Shown here piece after piece: positions 1 to 6,884 of a DNA stretch of 27,985 bases. Under the pieces are notes generated by a model. The model saw only the letters and a list, made by a program, of their open reading frames with translations. It was not told the origin of the DNA and did not search any database. Location: positions 1 through 27,985 of the forward strand of contig CAYJGB010000023.1 of assembly GCA_964369405.1 (NCBI GenBank), given 5' to 3'. The translations under genes and the position numbers were made by a program. Source of the DNA: CAYJFG01 sp964369405 (GTDB lineage Bacteria > Bacillota > Clostridia > Oscillospirales > Acutalibacteraceae). Numbering within the stretch: position 1 is the first letter of the stretch; each line of letters begins with the position of its first letter.

Positions 1-190
1 CGTGATAACGTAAAAGTTTTGTCCACTTTTTCAAAAGTGGTGGTGTTTGAGGCAAAGCCTCAAGGTCTTGTCGGCAAGGTTTACCTTGTCGGCATTTTTT
101 CGAAGAAAAAAGAAGCGTAAAGCGATTTTTTGAGGGTGAATTTTCTCTGAAAGAGAAAAGAGGGTGCTTTTTGCAAGAAAAAAAGCATCC
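1..190 (+). repeat. Multi-hairpin repeat element, copy 1 (cut by window edge)
   Basis: This is a series of stem-loops. Stem 1 is CCACTTTT/AAAAGTGG at 23-40. Stem 2 is TTGAGGC/GCCTCAA with an AAA loop at 47-63. A CAAGGT/ACCTTG stem lies at 75-88. An extra TTTTTTC-GAA-GAAAAAA hairpin at 95-111 is absent from the other copies. A linker containing GAGGGTGAATT follows. Stem 4 is TTTTCTCT-GAA-AGAGAAAA at 141-159 and the terminal stem is at 162-190, with 11 pairs including one G-T. The leading AACGTAAAAGTTTT at 8-21 is the end of a tandem unit of the type seen in copies 2 and 3. Related copies lie near 10700, 27466 and, inverted, 27749-27892. It points toward the 3' end of the minus-strand CorC-like gene. 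Function is unknown. Confidence 0.8.
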
Positions 191-291
191 TTAATCATAG
201 GTTGATTTTTAAAGTTTTAAATGTTATTAGTATGGGATTTCACCCCTACAGGTTTGTTGTTCTGCTATAATTTGTGCTATATAAATACAAA
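191..291. other. Spacer between repeat copy 1 and the corC terminator
   Basis: No gene is seen here. The only notable item is a short imperfect hairpin at about 234-250; on the minus strand it reads TGTAGGGGTGAAATCCC. It shares the TGTAGGGG start with the hairpins after guaB and jag and may be a decayed relative of them. Confidence 0.35.
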
Positions 292-314
292 AGAGAGCAT
301 AATAAATGCTCCCT
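292..314 (-). terminator. Intrinsic terminator of the CorC-like gene
   Basis: On the minus strand the stem AGGGAGCAT/ATGCTCTCT (9 pairs, one G-U) has a TTATT loop and is followed by TTTTGTATTT. It begins 13 nt after the stop codon of the CBS-domain gene and points in its direction. Confidence 0.75.
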
Positions 315-326
315 TTCAAATAAGCT

Positions 327-1172
327 TTACAGCTTCTCTATTAATATTCTTGCAATTCTTCTATCTTCAATTCGCACTGCTGTAAATTTTACTTCATCTA
401 TTACAACACTTGGTCTGTCACTATCTTTTGGTACATCTCCCAAATGCTCTAGCATTAGCCCTGCAATTGTTTCACAATCTTGCATTTCTAAGTTTTTCTC
501 GATTAAGTCGCTTACATCATCAATTGATGCTCCACCATCTACTGTATATACTTTATCGCTGATTTTTCTTAACTCTTCTTCTTCGTTATCGTACTCATCT
601 TGAATATTTCCTACTATAGATTCTATTAAATCCTCCATAGTTATAATACCCTCTGTTCCACCATACTCATCAACAACTACTGCCATTTGCATTTTACTTG
701 CAGTTAGTTCTGCAAATAAGTCACTGCAATTTTTTGAACGTGGCACAAAAAATGCATCACGAGTTATGTTTTCTACTGAAATATTCTCATCAATTTGAGT
801 TCCAACATATTTAAGTAAATCTTTAGCATAAAGAAATCCAATAATATTATCAATATCATTGTTGAATACTGGTATTCTTGAGTGTCCAGATTTCATAAAA
901 ATTTTAGTAGCACTTTCAATCGAATTTGATTTATCTATTGCTGTTATGTCAGTTCTATGTGTCATAATTTCGCTAGCAGTTAAATCATCGAAATCAAAAA
1001 TATTTTCCACCATATTTTTAGTGCTGTTTTCAATAATACCGTTCTCATTTGCTTTTGATACTAATAAAAGTATTTTTTGTTCCTCTGTGAGGTTATCGTC
1101 TGAAGAGCCAAAAATTTTTTTAAACAATTTGTTTTGCTTTTTAAGACTATTTTCACCTGTATCGTCAGGCAT
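327..1172 (-). CDS. corC: CorC/HlyC-type CBS-pair protein, soluble form
   Basis: This 281-residue protein has a tandem CBS pair (about residues 60-190) and a C-terminal CorC_HlyC domain (about 200-281). Recognisable landmarks are FDFDDLTASEIMTHRTDI, GHSRIPVF, VDEYGGTEGIITMEDLIE and VGNIQDEYD. It lacks the N-terminal DUF21 membrane domain of larger family members, so it is predicted to be cytosolic. Length and layout match E. coli CorC (292 aa), which has been linked to magnesium/cobalt efflux and in other work to ribosome function; its molecular role is uncertain. The ATG is preceded by AAAGGGG at good spacing. It has its own promoter and terminator, so it is probably monocistronic. Two palindromes lie in its leader. 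The family call is sure; the physiological role is not. Confidence 0.85.
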   Translation of the reverse strand: MPDDTGENSLKKQNKLFKKIFGSSDDNLTEEQKILLLVSKANENGIIENSTKNMVENIFDFDDLTASEIMTHRTDITAIDKSNSIESATKIFMKSGHSRIPVFNNDIDNIIGFLYAKDLLKYVGTQIDENISVENITRDAFFVPRSKNCSDLFAELTASKMQMAVVVDEYGGTEGIITMEDLIESIVGNIQDEYDNEEEELRKISDKVYTVDGGASIDDVSDLIEKNLEMQDCETIAGLMLEHLGDVPKDSDRPSVVIDEVKFTAVRIEDRRIARILIEKL

Positions 1173-1190
1173 TTGTCTTTTCCCCTTTCG

Positions 1191-1218
1191 ATTACGTAAA
1201 TATGAGATTTACGTAAAT
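1191..1218. promoter_or_regulatory. Paired TTACGTAA palindromes in the corC leader
   Basis: ATTACGTAAAT (1191-1201) and ATTTACGTAAAT (1207-1218) are two near-identical palindromes about 17 bp apart. They lie between the predicted transcription start and the Shine-Dalgarno site of the CorC-like gene. This spacing would suit a dimeric repressor, but no regulator is identified. Confidence 0.4.
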
Positions 1219-1242
1219 ATAAACTAAATTTAATATATATAT

Positions 1243-1271
1243 ATTTTATAATGATATTGATAATTTGTCAA
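1243..1271 (-). promoter_or_regulatory. Sigma-A type promoter of the CorC-like gene
   Basis: On the minus strand a TTGACA -35 is followed by a 17-bp spacer and a TAAAAT -10. The predicted start lies about 65 nt before the ATG at 1172. Confidence 0.7.
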
Positions 1272-1681
1272 ATATATAATGTTGATAAGTGGATTTTTTT
1301 TTAAAAAAGAGCTTATTTTTCTTAAAAAGAATAGAAAATTTATAGATATCAACATTAAAATGTTGATAATGTTGATAGTTTTGAAAAAAGTAATTAACAT
1401 ATTAACTTAAGTGTACATATATAGAGAGTTTTAAAATGTCAATCGCTATATATAGTTAAAAATTGCATATTATTAAGTGTTGATAATGTTGATAACTTTG
1501 TTTGATTTTTTGTAAAAAAAGCATTATTATTATAAAATTTTGAAGAATTTTTTTGTTTTTTCTTATTTTTTTATCAATTGTTTTGATTTATCATCATAAT
1601 TGACATACTTATCAACAAATTTTGAAATTTTTATTTTTAGAGAGAATTTTTGTTATTATTTTTATAGATTTTAATCGTGAC

Positions 1682-1727
1682 AACACATAAGTTTTACTCA
1701 ACTTTAATCATACTCAAGCGTTAGAAT
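1682..1727 (+). repeat. Solitary degenerate copy of the 45-bp tandem unit
   Basis: AACACATAAGTTTTACTCAA followed by ...TCATACTCAAGCGTTAG resembles the unit AACGYAAAAGTTTTACTCAA...CACA-C-TTAA... found in tandem at 10548 and 27267. No hairpin module follows it. Confidence 0.5.
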
Positions 1728-1852
1728 AGCATGTAAAACTTTTTATGAAAATACAGACTGTCGCATTTAGAAAATTGTTCGTCATGTTATACAAGTCCGT
1801 TGTAGGTGCGAAATCCATTTTCTCCCGAACTTCATCAAATACACAAAAAAAC

Positions 1853-1873
1853 GGGAGCATATGGAATGCTCCC
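1853..1873 (-). terminator. Intrinsic terminator of guaB
   Basis: On the minus strand GGGAGCAT-TCCAT-ATGCTCCC is followed by GTTTTTTTGTG. It lies about 50 nt past the guaB stop codon. The stem is a perfect 8 bp. Confidence 0.85.
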
Positions 1874-1924
1874 CTACAAATACTTATTAATATAAACCAT
1901 AGTGCAACAGCCACTTATAATTTT

Positions 1925-3403
1925 TTATAATGATACTGAATAGTTTGGTGCTTCTTTTGTTATGTTAATATCATGTGGGTGGCTTTCTTTTAATCCTGCC
2001 CCTGTTATCTTAACAAATTGTGCTTTTTCATGCAACTCCTCTATATCTTTACAACCTGTGTACCCCATTCCAGCTCTTAAACCACCTATCATTTGATATA
2101 TGGTTTCTGATAATGCACCTTTATATGGTACTCTTCCTTCTACTCCCTCTGGTACTAGCTTCTTAAATCCACTTTGGAAGTATCTGTCTTCGCTTCCTTT
2201 TCCCATTGCTCCTAAGCTTCCCATTCCTCTATATACTTTGAATTGTCTGCCTTGGTATATTTCGCTATCTCCTGGTGATTCTTCACAGCCTGCTACTAAT
2301 GAACCTATCATTACTACGTTTCCACCTGCTGCTAATGCTTTTACTATATCACCACTGTATTTTACGCCACCATCTGCTATTACTGGTACTCCGTACTTTG
2401 CAGCTTCTCTTGCAACGTCATATATTGCTGTTATTTGTGGTACGCCTATTCCAGCGACTACCCTTGTTGTACATATTGAGCCAGGTCCTATTCCAACTTT
2501 TACACAGTCTGCTCCTGCTTCGATTAATGCTTTTGCAGCTTGTGCTGTTGCTATGTTTCCTGCTATCAATTGTATGCTTGGATATGCTTCTTTTACTCTT
2601 CTTACTGCGTTTATTACATTTATGTTATGTCCATGCGCTGAATCTAGTACTAGTACGTCTACTTGCGATTTTACTAATGCTGCCACTCTATCTAGTACAT
2701 CTTCTGTTGCTCCAATTGCTGCTCCACATAGTAATCTTCCTGCTTTATCTCTTGCTGAGTTTGGATATTGCATTGATTTTTCTATATCTTTAATTGTGAT
2801 TAATCCTTTTAAATATCCGTCATCATCTACTATTGGTAGCTTTTCTATTTTATGTTTTCTTAATATCTCTTGTGCGTCTTCTAGTCTTGTGCCTATCGGT
2901 GCTGTTACTAACTTTTCTCTTGTCATTACTGCTGAGATTTGTTGTGAATAATCACTCTCTGTCATAAATCTTAAATCTCTGTTTGTTAGTATTCCTACCA
3001 ATTTTCCTTCTGTACATATTGGTACACCACTTATTTTATATTTTGCCATTAATTGATTTGCTTCGCTTACTGTGTTTTGTGGCGATAGGTAGAACGGGTT
3101 TACTATAACACCATTTTCACTTCTTTTTACTCTGTCCACTTGGTCAGCTTGCTCTGTTATTGACATATTCTTATGTATTATTCCTATGCCACCTTCTCTA
3201 GCCATTGCTATTGCCATTTTTGTTTCTGTTACTGTGTCCATGGCTGCTGTCATTAATGGTGTGTTAAGTCTAATCTGCTTTGTTAATTGAGCACCTATAT
3301 CTACTGTTTTTGGCTCTACTACTGATTCTCCAGGTATTAATAACACGTCATCAAAGGTTAACGCTTCCTTGATGAACTTTCCTTCAAAATTGCTATTTAA
3401 CAT
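1925..3403 (-). CDS. guaB: Inosine-5'-monophosphate dehydrogenase
   Basis: This enzyme oxidises IMP to XMP with NAD+, the committed step of guanine nucleotide synthesis in the cytosol. The chosen 492-residue product matches the usual length of about 488. Landmarks are LTFDDVLLIPG (15-25), a CBS pair inserted in the barrel (about 100-210), LDSAHGH (253-259) and the catalytic loop GSICTTRVVAGIGVPQ with the nucleophile Cys311. The mobile flap region follows with YRGMGSLGAM. The start is the ATG at 3403, preceded by AAGGA; an upstream in-frame TTG at 3430 would add nine residues absent from the family. It has its own promoter and terminator, so it is a single-gene unit. Codons end in A from start to end, unlike yidC or mnmG. 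Identification is secure. Confidence 0.97.
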   Translation of the reverse strand: MLNSNFEGKFIKEALTFDDVLLIPGESVVEPKTVDIGAQLTKQIRLNTPLMTAAMDTVTETKMAIAMAREGGIGIIHKNMSITEQADQVDRVKRSENGVIVNPFYLSPQNTVSEANQLMAKYKISGVPICTEGKLVGILTNRDLRFMTESDYSQQISAVMTREKLVTAPIGTRLEDAQEILRKHKIEKLPIVDDDGYLKGLITIKDIEKSMQYPNSARDKAGRLLCGAAIGATEDVLDRVAALVKSQVDVLVLDSAHGHNINVINAVRRVKEAYPSIQLIAGNIATAQAAKALIEAGADCVKVGIGPGSICTTRVVAGIGVPQITAIYDVAREAAKYGVPVIADGGVKYSGDIVKALAAGGNVVMIGSLVAGCEESPGDSEIYQGRQFKVYRGMGSLGAMGKGSEDRYFQSGFKKLVPEGVEGRVPYKGALSETIYQMIGGLRAGMGYTGCKDIEELHEKAQFVKITGAGLKESHPHDINITKEAPNYSVSL

Positions 3404-3464
3404 AACTTTTACCCGTCCTTTCTCATTCAATAATTCGTTTTCCTATTTTAAAAATATTATTCCG

Positions 3465-3493
3465 ATTTTACAACTTTTTTACACTTTTGTCAA
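3465..3493 (-). promoter_or_regulatory. Sigma-A type promoter of guaB
   Basis: On the minus strand a perfect TTGACA -35, a 17-bp spacer and a TAAAAT -10 are seen. The leader of about 55 nt is too short for a purine riboswitch and none is visible. Confidence 0.8.
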
Positions 3494-3569
3494 GACTTTT
3501 TTTAATATTTATTATTTTTACACTTGATATATTATTTACGCTCTTTTTTTAGTATATATTTAACTTATA

Positions 3570-4850
3570 TTACTTGCTTATCTTGTCTTTTCCACCCATA
3601 TATGGTCTTAACGCCTCTGGTATGTTTACTGTTCCATCTTCGTTTAAGTTGTTTTCTAAAAACGCTATTAACATTCTTGGTGGTGCTACTACTGTATTAT
3701 TTAATGTATGTGCAAAATATTTTCCATTCTCTCCTGTTACTCTTATCTTTAGTCTTCTTGATTGTGCATCTCCTAAGTTTGAGCAACTTCCTACTTCGAA
3801 ATATTTCTTTTGTCTTGGTGACCATGCTTCTACATCTATTGATTTTACTTTTAAATCTGCTAAATCTCCTGAACAACATTCTATTGTTCTTACAGGTATA
3901 TCTAATGTCTTAAATAAATCTACTGTGTTTTTCCATAGCTTTTCAAACCATTCTTTGCTCTCTTCTGGTTTACATACTACTATCATTTCTTGTTTTTCAA
4001 ACTGATGTATTCTATATACTCCTCTTTCTTCTATCCCATGTGCTCCTTTTTCTTTTCTAAAACATGGTGAGTAACTTGTTAATGTATATGGTAAGTCTTC
4101 CTCTTTATTTATTGTATCTATGTACTTGCCTATCATTGAGTGCTCACTTGTTCCTATCAGGTACAAGTCCTCCCCCTCAATTTTGTACATCATTGCGTCC
4201 ATCTCGGCAAAACTCATTACTCCTGTTACTACATTGCTTCTTATCATATATGGTGGTATGCAATATGTAAATCCTCTGTCTATCATAAAATCTCTTGCAT
4301 ATGATATCACTGCTGAGTGCAGTCTTGCTATATCTCCCATTAAATAATAAAAGCCGTTTCCTGCAACTTTTCTTGCACTGTCTAAGTCAAGCCCGTTTAA
4401 ACTCTCCATTATCTCGCCATGGTATGGTACTTCATATTCTGGCACTGTTGGGTTTCCAAATACTTCTAATTCTACATTTTCACTGTCGTCTTTTCCTATT
4501 GGTACAGTGTCATCTATTATATTTGGTATTATCATCATATTTTTTGTGATTTTTTCTTGATACTCATTTTCTTGTTTCTCTAAGTCTGCTAGTTGCTCTG
4601 ATTTCGCTGTAACTTGACTTTTAAGCTCTTCTGCTTCTTCTCTTTTGCCTTGTGCCATCAACCCACCTATTTGCTTTGATATTCTGTTTCTCTCTGCTCT
4701 AAGTGAATCTGCTTCTTGCTTTACTTTTCTGCTCTCTATATCTAGCGATATTACTTCATCAACTAACTCTAGCTTGCTATCTTGAAATTTTTTCTTAATA
4801 TTTTCTTTAACTATTTCTGGGTTTTCTCTTACAAATCTAATATCTAACAT
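3570..4850 (-). CDS. serS: Seryl-tRNA synthetase
   Basis: This class II synthetase charges tRNA-Ser with serine. The 426-residue product starts MLDIRFVRENPE, typical of bacterial SerRS. Residues about 25-105 form the long antiparallel coiled coil that grips the tRNA (rich in E, K, Q and L heptads). The catalytic core follows, with TSEHSM, motif 2 (YSPCFRKEKGAHGIEERGVY) and motif 3 (GDAQSRRLKIRV). The start at 4850 is chosen because AAGGAG precedes that ATG and the protein begins as the family does; the upstream ATG at 4880 would place the ribosome site inside the gene. It lies 87 nt after parB. No T-box leader is present in this short gap. I see no clear hairpin terminator before guaB. Confidence 0.97.
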   Translation of the reverse strand: MLDIRFVRENPEIVKENIKKKFQDSKLELVDEVISLDIESRKVKQEADSLRAERNRISKQIGGLMAQGKREEAEELKSQVTAKSEQLADLEKQENEYQEKITKNMMIIPNIIDDTVPIGKDDSENVELEVFGNPTVPEYEVPYHGEIMESLNGLDLDSARKVAGNGFYYLMGDIARLHSAVISYARDFMIDRGFTYCIPPYMIRSNVVTGVMSFAEMDAMMYKIEGEDLYLIGTSEHSMIGKYIDTINKEEDLPYTLTSYSPCFRKEKGAHGIEERGVYRIHQFEKQEMIVVCKPEESKEWFEKLWKNTVDLFKTLDIPVRTIECCSGDLADLKVKSIDVEAWSPRQKKYFEVGSCSNLGDAQSRRLKIRVTGENGKYFAHTLNNTVVAPPRMLIAFLENNLNEDGTVNIPEALRPYMGGKDKISK

Positions 4851-4901
4851 AAATTTACTGCTCCTTAATAGTAATTTCATTTTTAACTTTGTTTTATATA
4901 A

Positions 4902-4917
4902 TGTTTCACAAGAAACA
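4902..4917. promoter_or_regulatory. Degenerate parS-like site between parB and serS
   Basis: On the plus strand the 16-mer is TGTTTCACAAGAAACA. It differs from the Firmicute parS consensus TGTTTCACGTGAAACA only at the two central bases GT to AA. It lies 20 bp after the parB stop codon, in the serS leader. It may be a weak ParB or Noc site, or a decayed one. Confidence 0.5.
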
Positions 4918-4937
4918 ATTTATAGTTTGTTTATGAT

Positions 4938-5798
4938 TTATATAGTAGTGTCAAGAAGTTTAACTATCTCTTGTAAATCATCTTTACCATAGAACTCAAT
5001 CTCTAAAATACCTTTTTTATCGTTACCGTTGATTTTTATTTTTCTTGCTAAATGCTCTTTTAATGCAATTTCTACCTCATCAAAATATGATAATCTTTTC
5101 TCATTAGATTGATTATTGTTTTCTAGAACAGTTTTGTTAGCTTTTTTTGCTATTTTTTCTAAATCTCTAACAGAAATGTCTTGAGTAGTAACAATTTTTG
5201 CTGCCTTATCAAGTTCTTGTTCATCTTTAAAAGAAAGCAGAGTACGAGCATGACCTGCACTAATTCTGCCTGAACTAACAAGTTCTAGTATGTTATCTGG
5301 TAAATTTAGTAGTCTTAGTGCATTTGCAACTGTAGGCCTTGATTTACCTACTACTCTGGATACTTCTTCTTGAGTCATATCGAATTTATCCATAAGTTGT
5401 CTATATCCAGATGCTTCTTCAATTGGGTTTAAATCTTCTCTTTGTAAGTTTTCGATTAAGGCAAGCTCCATTGTTTCGTGGTCAGATAGCTCTCTAATTA
5501 CTACTGGAACTTCTAACACACCTGCCATACGGCTTGCTCTCCATCTTCTCTCACCTGCAACTATTTGATAACCTCCACCTAATATTGGTCTAACAAGTAG
5601 TGGTTGTAATACTCCATGTTGAGATATTGAGTCTGCTAATTCAGCAAGTGCCTTATCATCAAAATCACGTCTTGGTTGTTCCCTATTTGGTTCAATTTCA
5701 GACAATTTTAAAGTAACTGTGCTGTTACTGTCTTCACTCTCATTTTCCATAAAAATTGCTCCTAAGCCTTTGCCTAGCCCACCTTTTTTTACAGCCAT
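4938..5798 (-). CDS. parB: Chromosome-partitioning protein ParB (Spo0J)
   Basis: ParB is a CTP-dependent sliding clamp that loads at parS, recruits SMC and stimulates ParA. The N-terminus KGGLGKGLGAIF (residues 5-16) is the usual ParA-stimulating segment. The CTP-binding GERRWRA motif is at 82-88, ENLQREDLNPIEEA follows, and a helix-turn-helix (TQEEVSRVVGKSRPTVANAL, about 142-161) reads parS. The C-terminal residues, about 230-286, form the dimerisation domain. The start is the ATG at 5798, spaced six bases after GGGGTG; the GTG at 5807 would lie in the ribosome site. It follows parA by 23 nt, in one operon. Length 286 is normal. The candidate parS sites lie 0.9-1.0 kb upstream and 20 bp downstream. 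Confidence 0.95.
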   Translation of the reverse strand: MAVKKGGLGKGLGAIFMENESEDSNSTVTLKLSEIEPNREQPRRDFDDKALAELADSISQHGVLQPLLVRPILGGGYQIVAGERRWRASRMAGVLEVPVVIRELSDHETMELALIENLQREDLNPIEEASGYRQLMDKFDMTQEEVSRVVGKSRPTVANALRLLNLPDNILELVSSGRISAGHARTLLSFKDEQELDKAAKIVTTQDISVRDLEKIAKKANKTVLENNNQSNEKRLSYFDEVEIALKEHLARKIKINGNDKKGILEIEFYGKDDLQEIVKLLDTTI

Positions 5799-5821
5799 TA
5801 TATTCACCCCTATAATTTATA

Positions 5822-6592
5822 TCAAATATTTCTATTGTTTTTAAGTATTTCCTCTGATAACTCCATATAAGCCATTGTTCCCTTGCACGATTTATCAAAA
5901 TACATTACTGGTTTACCAAAGCTTGGTGCTTCAGAAAGTCTTACGCCTCGTGGAATAACTGTATTAAAAACTTTTCTCGGAAAGTATTTTTTAACTTCTT
6001 CTACCACTTGCTGAGTTAAGTTAAGTCTACCATCGTACATAGTTAATAATACACCCTCCATCTCTAAAAGGTCATTATATTGTCTTTTTACTCTTCTAAC
6101 TGTATTCATAAGTTGAGATAATCCCTCTAATGCGTAGTACTCACATTGTATTGGCACTAATATGCTATCTGCTAGACATAATGCATTTGTAGTTATTAAA
6201 CCTAAAGATGGTGGGCAATCTATAATTATATAATCATAATTGCCACGTACAGTCGCTACAGAATTTTTAAGTATTGCTTCTCTCTTCTTTAAATCTACTA
6301 TCTCTAGTTCTGCTGCTGCTAAATCTAAGCTACTAGGTAAAACATCTAAGCACTTAAAGTCAGTGTTTACTACTACTTCGCTTGCTTTTGCTCCATCAAC
6401 TAATATGTTATATGTAGACAGTTTTGCAGTTCGTTTATCAACGCCAACTCCACTAGTTGCATTGCCTTGAGGGTCTATATCAATTAAAAGAGTTTTTTTG
6501 CCTAGCAACCCTAGTCCTGCTGCCAAATTTACAGATGTTGTAGTTTTGCCTACCCCACCTTTTTGATTAGCCACAGCTATAACCTTTGCCAT
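5822..6592 (-). CDS. parA: Chromosome-partitioning ATPase ParA (Soj)
   Basis: This is a deviant-Walker ATPase that binds DNA non-specifically as an ATP dimer. In Firmicutes it helps origin segregation and modulates DnaA activity. The 256-residue protein has the P-loop KGGVGKTT at 11-18 with the signature lysine, LLIDIDPQGNAT after it, and DYIIIDCPPSLGLIT as Walker B. It matches chromosomal Soj in length, without the N-terminal DNA-binding extension of plasmid ParAs. AGAGGGGAG precedes the ATG. An extended -10 and a palindrome containing CACGTG lie directly upstream, suggesting autoregulation. The parB gene follows in the same transcript. Confidence 0.96.
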   Translation of the reverse strand: MAKVIAVANQKGGVGKTTTSVNLAAGLGLLGKKTLLIDIDPQGNATSGVGVDKRTAKLSTYNILVDGAKASEVVVNTDFKCLDVLPSSLDLAAAELEIVDLKKREAILKNSVATVRGNYDYIIIDCPPSLGLITTNALCLADSILVPIQCEYYALEGLSQLMNTVRRVKRQYNDLLEMEGVLLTMYDGRLNLTQQVVEEVKKYFPRKVFNTVIPRGVRLSEAPSFGKPVMYFDKSCKGTMAYMELSEEILKNNRNI

Positions 6593-6610
6593 AAAAAATA
6601 CTCCCCTCTA

Positions 6611-6637
6611 TTATAATTTCACGTGTTAAAATTATAA
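6611..6637. promoter_or_regulatory. parA promoter region with CACGTG palindrome
   Basis: A perfect 9-bp inverted repeat, TTATAATTT (6611-6619) and AAATTATAA (6629-6637), surrounds CACGTG (6620-6625). On the minus strand the right arm contains an extended -10, TGTTATAAT (TATAAT at 6631-6636), about 40 nt before the parA ATG. CACGTG is the core of consensus parS, so ParB binding here could repress parAB. The -35 is weak. Confidence 0.5.
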
Positions 6638-6695
6638 CATTAAAGTAATAAAATATAAACCTTTTTAAGAATTAAAGCTAAATTTTCTTAAATAA

Positions 6696-6711
6696 TGTTT
6701 AACGTGAAACA
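6696..6711. promoter_or_regulatory. parS site 1
   Basis: TGTTTAACGTGAAACA matches the parS consensus TGTTTCACGTGAAACA at 15 of 16 positions. An identical site lies 40 bp away, and both are between parA and noc. Confidence 0.85.
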
Positions 6712-6735
6712 TTAAGTAATAATCACCTAACAAAT

Positions 6736-6751
6736 TGTTTAACGTGAAACA
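6736..6751. promoter_or_regulatory. parS site 2
   Basis: This 16-mer is identical to site 1 (TGTTTAACGTGAAACA). It adjoins the noc terminator: on the minus strand the T-rich tail GGTTTTGTTTCACG runs into the site. The 40-bp spacing is close to four helical turns, so both sites face the same side of DNA. Confidence 0.85.
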
Positions 6752-6752
6752 A

Positions 6753-6792
6753 AACCAAAAACCGCACAGAATAAACTGCACGGTTCTTGGTT
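6753..6792 (-). terminator. Intrinsic terminator of noc
   Basis: A 17-bp stem pairs 6753-6769 with 6776-6792 with a 6-nt loop. On the minus strand it begins AACCAAGAACCG and has three G-U pairs, followed by TTGTTT. A smaller GGTAGTTT/AAACTACC hairpin (6851-6871) lies nearer the noc stop and has no T-run. Confidence 0.85.
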
Positions 6793-6884
6793 AATAAGGG
6801 GTTTGATTAAGGAATTGGGTATGAGTGATTTCTCGTAAGCATATTTAGTGGGTAGTTTATACAAAACTACCAAAGTAGTTAGCC

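Larger units (their letters stand above)
1173..1924. other. Long non-coding gap between corC and guaB with DnaA-box-like cluster
   Basis: This 752-bp, very AT-rich gap has no convincing gene; the short ORFs at 1714-1930 overlap the guaB terminator and lack family features. It holds the corC promoter at the left and the guaB terminator at the right. In between are five exact TTATCAACA nonamers (minus at 1280-1288, 1361-1369, 1478-1486 and 1487-1495; plus at 1609-1617) and two one-mismatch versions (1346-1354 and 1370-1378). At 1347-1368, TATCAACATT and its inverse form a perfect 10-bp inverted repeat. TTATCAACA differs by one base from the consensus DnaA box TTATCCACA. One degenerate unit of the 45-bp tandem repeat lies near 1682. 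Confidence 0.6.

Noticed and set aside
1714..1930. Small overlapping frames on both strands near 1714-1930
   Set aside because: They cover the guaB terminator and a degenerate repeat unit, lack ribosome sites and have no family features.
2100..2951. 283-residue plus-strand reading frame opposite guaB
   Set aside because: Antisense shadow of guaB; low-complexity composition without a recognisable domain.
3404..3464. Purine riboswitch before guaB
   Set aside because: The leader after the predicted promoter is about 55 nt and shows no three-way junction.
4851..4937. T-box leader before serS
   Set aside because: The gap is only 87 nt and holds no specifier loop or antiterminator; only a parS-like site is visible.
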